This document shows positions 5,818 to 9,545 of a stretch of 9,545 nt of DNA, in pieces. Below the pieces are notes generated by a model. That model worked only from the letters and a program-made list of their open reading frames with translations. It was not told the origin of the DNA and searched no databases. Origin of the DNA: an uncultured Pseudomonas sp. (GTDB taxonomy: Bacteria; Pseudomonadota; Gammaproteobacteria; Pseudomonadales; Pseudomonadaceae); the NCBI RefSeq assembly GCF_946885885.1, contig NZ_CAMPHN010000163.1, positions 1 to 9,545 of the forward strand, written 5' to 3'. Position 1 is the stretch's first letter, and each line of letters starts with the position of its first letter. Both the position numbers and the translations under genes were made by a program.

Positions 5818-8130
5818 TTATTGCTCCAGCGCTATCTTCGGCGCCCAAGCCAGCCATTCGGGCAAAACCTCGTCATGCAGCGCGAACGTTTGTCCAGGCT
5901 GCGCCGGCCCGCCCATCTCCGGGTTATTCGGCGAAGCGAAGGCAATCCCGCCTTCGAGCAAAGCCTCCAGGGACTCGGTGCGCACCTTCACGCCGCTGAA
6001 CAGACCGGCATCCACACCGATGCCGCTGGCATTCCAGAAGCGGCTGCCGCTACGCACCAAAGGCGCATAACGCGGCTCGATCAGGATATGGATGAGCACG
6101 CGATCCGAGGTGGGCCCCAGTTCGAAATCGGTCACTTTGCCGACCGGGATCTCCCGGTAACTGACGACCACACCCGGTTTTATCGAACCGCGGCGCGCCG
6201 CACTCAGCACCAGACGTAAACCCTGCTCGCGAGCATTGGCGTTCGGCGCCGAAGCAGCCGCGACAAAGGCCGACTGCACGGTACCCGCTTGGCTCGCGGG
6301 CAGCACCTCCAGATACTGGCCGCTGACCAGGGTTTCCAGATTGGCCGCACGGGTCAGGCTGACCTCTGGCTTGACCACCCAGAACTGCGTACCGGCCCGC
6401 GCGATCTGCTTGGTCGCCTGGGTGATCCGCGCATGCAGAATCACCGCTTGCAGATCGTCCGTCAGCTCGATGCGCTCGACCTTACCGACATCCAGCCCTT
6501 TGTAGCGAATAGCCGTTCCGGGGCTCAAGCCGTCGCCTCTATCGACCCGAATGGTCAAGGCCACACCCTTCTCCAAGGCAATGTCCTGGCTGGCGTGCAG
6601 GCTGAAGCGTTGCACCCGTCGGTCGCTTTTCGGCGCCTTTGCATCCGGCGTTTCGAATGCGATACCGCCAGCAAGTAACGTCTGTAACGACTCGCTTTTC
6701 ACCTCGACGCCGGAAAGCCCACCCTTCAGGGTGATACCGCTGGCATTCCAGAAGCGCGTGCTGCTGTTGATCAAGTGACTGTATTCGGGCTCGACATGCA
6801 CGCCGAAGACCACCCGCTGGTTGTTCCGCGATAACTGCACACTCTGCACCGAGCCCACTTGCAGTTGGCGATACAGGATTGGGCTGCCGACTTCCAGCGA
6901 ACCGCGGCTGTCGCTGAACAACACCAGGTGCAGCCCTGGCGAGTCCAGATTCAATGGCGGCGCCTTGCGTCTCGCTTCGAAGTCGCGCTTGGCCAAACCA
7001 CCTTTTTCCCCCGGGCGCACGGCGATGTAATTGCCTTTAACCAAGGCGTCCAACCCGGTGATGCCCGCCAGCGAAATAGAAGGTTTGACCACCCAGAACT
7101 CGGTGCCTTCGACCAGATATTCTTCAGCACGCGGATCGAGGGTCAATTCTGCGGTGGCGCTGGCGAGGTCGTCATTGACCTTGAGCGTCTTGAGGGTACC
7201 GGCCTGGATACCGTTGTACAGGATGGGGGTACGGCCCGCCTGCAAACCCTCGAAGTCGGTCATTTTGACCAGCACCCGAATCCCGGCCTGGGCAGAGTCG
7301 AAATCCTCATAGAGACGAAACGGCAGACTCGGATCGGTCGGCGGGCTGTCTTTTCGATGCTCCGGGGTGGCGAAGGCGATACCGCCCGCCACTATGCTGG
7401 TCAGAGATTCACTGCGTAGCTTCAAGCCGGATAGATCGGCGTCGATGCTGATGCCGCTGGCGTTCCAGAAGCGCGTATGTTTGCGCACCAGGCTAGCGAA
7501 AGCCGGTTCGATATAGACCTTCACCTCGACCGTGCTCTGGTCCTCGGTCAACGCGAAGCTCTTCACCTTGCCGACCTGGATCTGTTTATAGAACACCGGG
7601 CTGTCGCGATTCAGCGAGCCCAAACGCTCGGCTTTCAAAGTCAGGTGCAAACCCGGCTGATCATCGGCCAAGGGCGGCGCTTCCGGCAACGCCTGGAACA
7701 TCAGGGTCGGCTCGCCATCCCCGGGGTTGACCGCAATGTAATTGCCCGAGACCAGGGTTTCCAGGCCAGTGATGCCGGCCAGACTCACACTCGGCTTGAC
7801 CAACCAGAAGCGGGTGTTGCTGCGCAACTGTGGCTCGACTTCCTTGTTCATTTCCAGGGTGGCGATCACCCCGCGACTCTCGGCGCTGTGGTCCAGCGCC
7901 AAAGCCACGACCTTGCCGATCGGCATCCCCTTGTAGATAACCTCGGTCTTGCCGGCCTGAATGCCTTCGCCACTGGGGAAAATTACCTGGATCTCTATCC
8001 CCGCCGTGCTGTAAGCCTTCCAACCCAGCCAAGCGCCAATCAGCAAGGCAATCAGCGGTAATACCCAAATAGCCGACCAGTTGGATGCTGGGCGTGCTTT
8101 GGCCATCGGCAAGTCATTCATGCTGGTCAT
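5818..8130 (-). CDS. Six-domain MCE (MlaD-type) intermembrane lipid transport protein, PqiB/LetB-like
   Basis: This 770-residue protein has a short cytoplasmic tail, one N-terminal membrane anchor (about 18-38, WSAIWVLPLIALLIGAW) and a periplasmic region of six MCE domains at about 44-136, 159-256, 282-373, 398-494, 521-611 and 636-733. MCE proteins form hexameric rings stacked into a tube that carries lipids between inner and outer membranes. The domains alternate: odd ones carry FW.VKP..SL...LETLVSGNYI-like sequence, even ones carry FWNASGI...ESL..L..GGIAF.TP. E. coli PqiB has three MCE domains plus a long helical tail and LetB (YebT) has seven; with six and no helical tail, this is nearer LetB. 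No PqiC lipoprotein gene follows, which also fits LetAB. The start at 8130 overlaps the upstream PqiA gene by 17 bases; the in-frame ATG at 8121 (MNDLPMAK) is an equally plausible start, as both have only weak GGA signals. I give no symbol because orthology to either E. coli gene is not settled. Confidence 0.9.
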   Translation of the reverse strand: MTSMNDLPMAKARPASNWSAIWVLPLIALLIGAWLGWKAYSTAGIEIQVIFPSGEGIQAGKTEVIYKGMPIGKVVALALDHSAESRGVIATLEMNKEVEPQLRSNTRFWLVKPSVSLAGITGLETLVSGNYIAVNPGDGEPTLMFQALPEAPPLADDQPGLHLTLKAERLGSLNRDSPVFYKQIQVGKVKSFALTEDQSTVEVKVYIEPAFASLVRKHTRFWNASGISIDADLSGLKLRSESLTSIVAGGIAFATPEHRKDSPPTDPSLPFRLYEDFDSAQAGIRVLVKMTDFEGLQAGRTPILYNGIQAGTLKTLKVNDDLASATAELTLDPRAEEYLVEGTEFWVVKPSISLAGITGLDALVKGNYIAVRPGEKGGLAKRDFEARRKAPPLNLDSPGLHLVLFSDSRGSLEVGSPILYRQLQVGSVQSVQLSRNNQRVVFGVHVEPEYSHLINSSTRFWNASGITLKGGLSGVEVKSESLQTLLAGGIAFETPDAKAPKSDRRVQRFSLHASQDIALEKGVALTIRVDRGDGLSPGTAIRYKGLDVGKVERIELTDDLQAVILHARITQATKQIARAGTQFWVVKPEVSLTRAANLETLVSGQYLEVLPASQAGTVQSAFVAAASAPNANAREQGLRLVLSAARRGSIKPGVVVSYREIPVGKVTDFELGPTSDRVLIHILIEPRYAPLVRSGSRFWNASGIGVDAGLFSGVKVRTESLEALLEGGIAFASPNNPEMGGPAQPGQTFALHDEVLPEWLAWAPKIALEQ

Positions 8131-8737
8131 CCGGATCCGTGTTATCCCAAATCAATCGCGGGTCAAAAGTTAATGCCGCCAACATGGTCAGTATCACCAC
8201 GCAGGCGAAAGCTGCCGCGCCAAGACCTGGCTCGATACTCGCCAAGCTGCCGAAATTGACCATCGCCACCAGAATGGCGATGACGAAAATATCCAGCATC
8301 GACCAGCGGCCGATCCATTCGATAAAGCGATACATCAGAATGCGCTGGCGCACCGACATGGGCTGATGGCGTTGTACCGAATACAGCAGGAGCGCGATCC
8401 CGACCAGCTTGAAGGTCGGCACCAGAATACTGGCGACAAACACCACCGTCGCTATCGGCAACATGCCGTAATTCACCAGTTCGATAACTCCCGACATGAT
8501 GGTGTCGGTTTGCCCTTTGCCCAGGGAATTGACCGTCATGATCGGTAGCAGATTGGCCGGGATATACAGAATCGCTGCAGTCAGCAGCAACGCCCAGGTG
8601 CGCGCCAGACTATTCGGCCGCCGCCCGTATACCCGACCGCCACAGCGGCTGCAGAATTGCTTTTCAGCGCCATCCTGCACAGGATTGAGCTGGTGGCACT
8701 CATGGCAGATCAGCAATCCCGCATCAATCGCCCGCAT
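8114..8737 (-). CDS. PqiA-domain inner-membrane protein, second half of a split PqiA/LetA
   Basis: This 207-residue protein carries one PqiA domain. A zinc-ribbon-like CHEC (11-14) and CSRC (29-32) in the cytoplasmic N-terminus precede about four membrane helices near 47-70, 92-119, 145-162 and 171-190. The ILYIPANLLPIMTVNSLG stretch (56-73) is characteristic of the family. PqiA/LetA proteins are inner-membrane partners of MCE tubes and probably load or extract lipid. In E. coli PqiA and LetA (YebS) two such domains are fused in one chain; here they are separate genes. The start at 8737 has a strong GGGAGAGG six bases upstream and overlaps the preceding PqiA gene by 14 bases; its 3' end overlaps the MCE gene. 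All three should be co-transcribed and translationally coupled. Confidence 0.88.
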   Translation of the reverse strand: MRAIDAGLLICHECHQLNPVQDGAEKQFCSRCGGRVYGRRPNSLARTWALLLTAAILYIPANLLPIMTVNSLGKGQTDTIMSGVIELVNYGMLPIATVVFVASILVPTFKLVGIALLLYSVQRHQPMSVRQRILMYRFIEWIGRWSMLDIFVIAILVAMVNFGSLASIEPGLGAAAFACVVILTMLAALTFDPRLIWDNTDPDDQHE

Positions 8738-9377
8738 TCGTGTCCTCTCCCGAGAGCGCTTCCCAAATCTGATGAGGCGACATGGTCACTTCCAGCCACA
8801 CTTGGATCAGCAGCAGGGCAATAAAACACAGCAAGCCGAAGCCGAGGGTTACATCCGCAATATCACTGAGCTTTACCAGTGCCACCAAAATGCCCATCAA
8901 ATAGACTTCGAGCATGCCCCAGTCGCGTAAGTGGTGATAGATACGGTAAAGCAGCAAGCCATAGCTGCGACCGATATCCAGGCGAATACTCAGCAATACC
9001 GCAAACTGGCAGAGCAGCTTCAGCAACGGCACCGCCATGCTGCAAAGAAACACCACCACAGCGACGCCCTGCATGCCGCTGTTATAAAGCCCCTGCACCC
9101 CCGACCACAGGGTGTCCTCACTGGATCGCCCGAGCAGATTGAGCTGCATGATCGGCAAAAAGTTCGCTGGCACGTACAACAACAGCGCGGCAATCACCAA
9201 CGCCATACTGCGCCGAACCACCTGCTGCCGATGGGTATAGAGTTCGAAGCCGCAGCGCGGACATTCGGCTTTCTCGCCATGGGCAAGCGATGGCTTACGC
9301 ATCAGTAAATCGCATTCGTGACACGCGATCAGCTGCTCGAGGGCAAGCTCAGGCAATGGAGTAGCCGGTTCCGGCAT
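8724..9377 (-). CDS. PqiA-domain inner-membrane protein, first half of a split PqiA/LetA
   Basis: This 217-residue protein is the first gene of the leftward operon. It has CHEC (19-22) and CPRC (39-42), a likely zinc ribbon, then about four membrane helices near 57-78, 103-130, 153-170 and 177-196. The LLYVPANFLPIMQLNLLG stretch (66-83) parallels the same segment of the next gene, and the proteins are clearly paralogous halves equivalent to the two domains of E. coli LetA or PqiA. Its expected role is inner-membrane partner of the MCE tube. Despite the family name (paraquat-inducible), no SoxR/SoxS-type site is recognisable upstream. The ATG at 9377 lacks a good Shine-Dalgarno sequence; a 10-bp palindrome GAGATATCTC lies three to twelve bases upstream instead. 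A TTG at residue 8 is a less likely alternative start. Confidence 0.87.
   Translation of the reverse strand: MPEPATPLPELALEQLIACHECDLLMRKPSLAHGEKAECPRCGFELYTHRQQVVRRSMALVIAALLLYVPANFLPIMQLNLLGRSSEDTLWSGVQGLYNSGMQGVAVVVFLCSMAVPLLKLLCQFAVLLSIRLDIGRSYGLLLYRIYHHLRDWGMLEVYLMGILVALVKLSDIADVTLGFGLLCFIALLLIQVWLEVTMSPHQIWEALSGEDTNAGD
8744..8751 (-). promoter_or_regulatory. Ribosome-binding site of the second PqiA-domain gene
   Basis: GGGAGAGG on the minus strand lies six bases before the ATG at 8737 and within the 3' end of the upstream PqiA gene. It fixes the start of the 207-residue protein and is the only strong Shine-Dalgarno sequence in this operon. Confidence 0.75.
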
Positions 9378-9438
9378 AGGAGATATCTCATAATTAGGTA
9401 GGCTGCTCTAAATACACCTCATCCCACCAGGGGCGTCG

Positions 9439-9467
9439 AGCATAGGACAAGGCCTAAGGAGGGGCAA
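9439..9467 (-). promoter_or_regulatory. Candidate sigma-70 promoter for the pqi/let operon
   Basis: On the minus strand, TTGCCC (9467-9462) and TATGCT (9444-9439) are separated by 17 bases and each matches four of six consensus positions. Transcription would start near 9432, leaving a leader of about 55 bases before the ATG at 9377. This is the best -35/-10 pair I can find between the right-edge terminator and the operon. Confidence 0.45.
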
Positions 9468-9496
9468 CGCCGGCCAAATATTTTCCCGCACAAAGA

Positions 9497-9537
9497 CAAA
9501 CCCCCCATCCGTTTACACGGATGGGGGGTTTGGTTTT
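9497..9537. terminator. Strong hairpin terminator at the right edge
   Basis: A perfect 16-bp stem, CAAACCCCCCATCCGT (9497-9512) with its complement at 9517-9532, closes a 4-base loop TTAC. Rightward it is followed by GTTTT; leftward by TCTTTG. No rightward gene ends here in this window, so it most likely ends a leftward transcript coming from beyond the right edge and insulates the pqi/let promoter from it. Confidence 0.75.
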
Positions 9538-9545
9538 AGAAGCTT

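Noticed and set aside
6859..7419. Plus-strand frames within the MCE gene (also 6289-6678 and 7477-8061)
   Set aside because: They repeat antisense versions of the MCE repeats and contain no independent domain signal.

Overview
The window is GC-rich and densely coded, with gene families and order typical of a Pseudomonas-type gammaproteobacterial chromosome. The genus is inferred from overall base and codon use, the mksF-mksE-mksB order, the split PqiA genes next to a long MCE gene, and intergenic palindromes of a kind common in pseudomonads. No tRNA, rRNA, CRISPR array, insertion sequence or phage gene is visible.

Layout. (1) Positions 2-607, minus strand: the 5' part of an unrecognised protein gene that runs off the left edge, preceded by a candidate sigma-54 promoter. 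(2) A divergent intergenic region (608-840) with a -10-like element for the next operon. (3) Positions 841-5684, plus strand: a three-gene operon for an MksBEF (MukBEF-like) SMC complex, in the order kleisin mksF, winged-helix mksE, SMC ATPase mksB. mksE and mksB overlap by ATGA. mksF and mksE are separated by 87 bp filled mostly by a 20-bp imperfect inverted repeat, whose first three bases are the mksF stop codon. No Toprim nuclease gene (mksG/jetD) follows, so this looks like the chromosomal condensin form and not a complete Wadjet plasmid-defence operon. (4) Positions 5685-5817: a convergent intergenic region with a second, different palindromic element and a 28-bp perfect palindrome that probably terminates both convergent transcripts. 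(5) Positions 5818-9377, minus strand: an overlapping three-gene operon for an envelope lipid-transport system of the PqiAB/LetAB type. It encodes two separate single-domain PqiA membrane proteins (each with a CxxC...CxxC zinc ribbon and about four membrane helices), then a 770-residue MCE protein with six MCE domains in three alternating A/B pairs. (6) Positions 9378-9545: a plausible sigma-70 promoter for that operon and a very strong hairpin terminator at the right edge.

The SMC operon should act in chromosome compaction and segregation: MksB dimerises, MksF bridges its heads, and MksE binds MksF. The pqi/let operon should act at the envelope, with PqiA proteins in the inner membrane feeding lipid into a periplasm-spanning MCE tube. 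Nothing suggests the two operons are functionally linked. I did not find a convincing undescribed system. The points most worth checking are the repeat that supplies the mksF stop codon, the six-ring alternating MCE protein with an atypical fifth domain, and the sigma-54-like site before the unknown gene.
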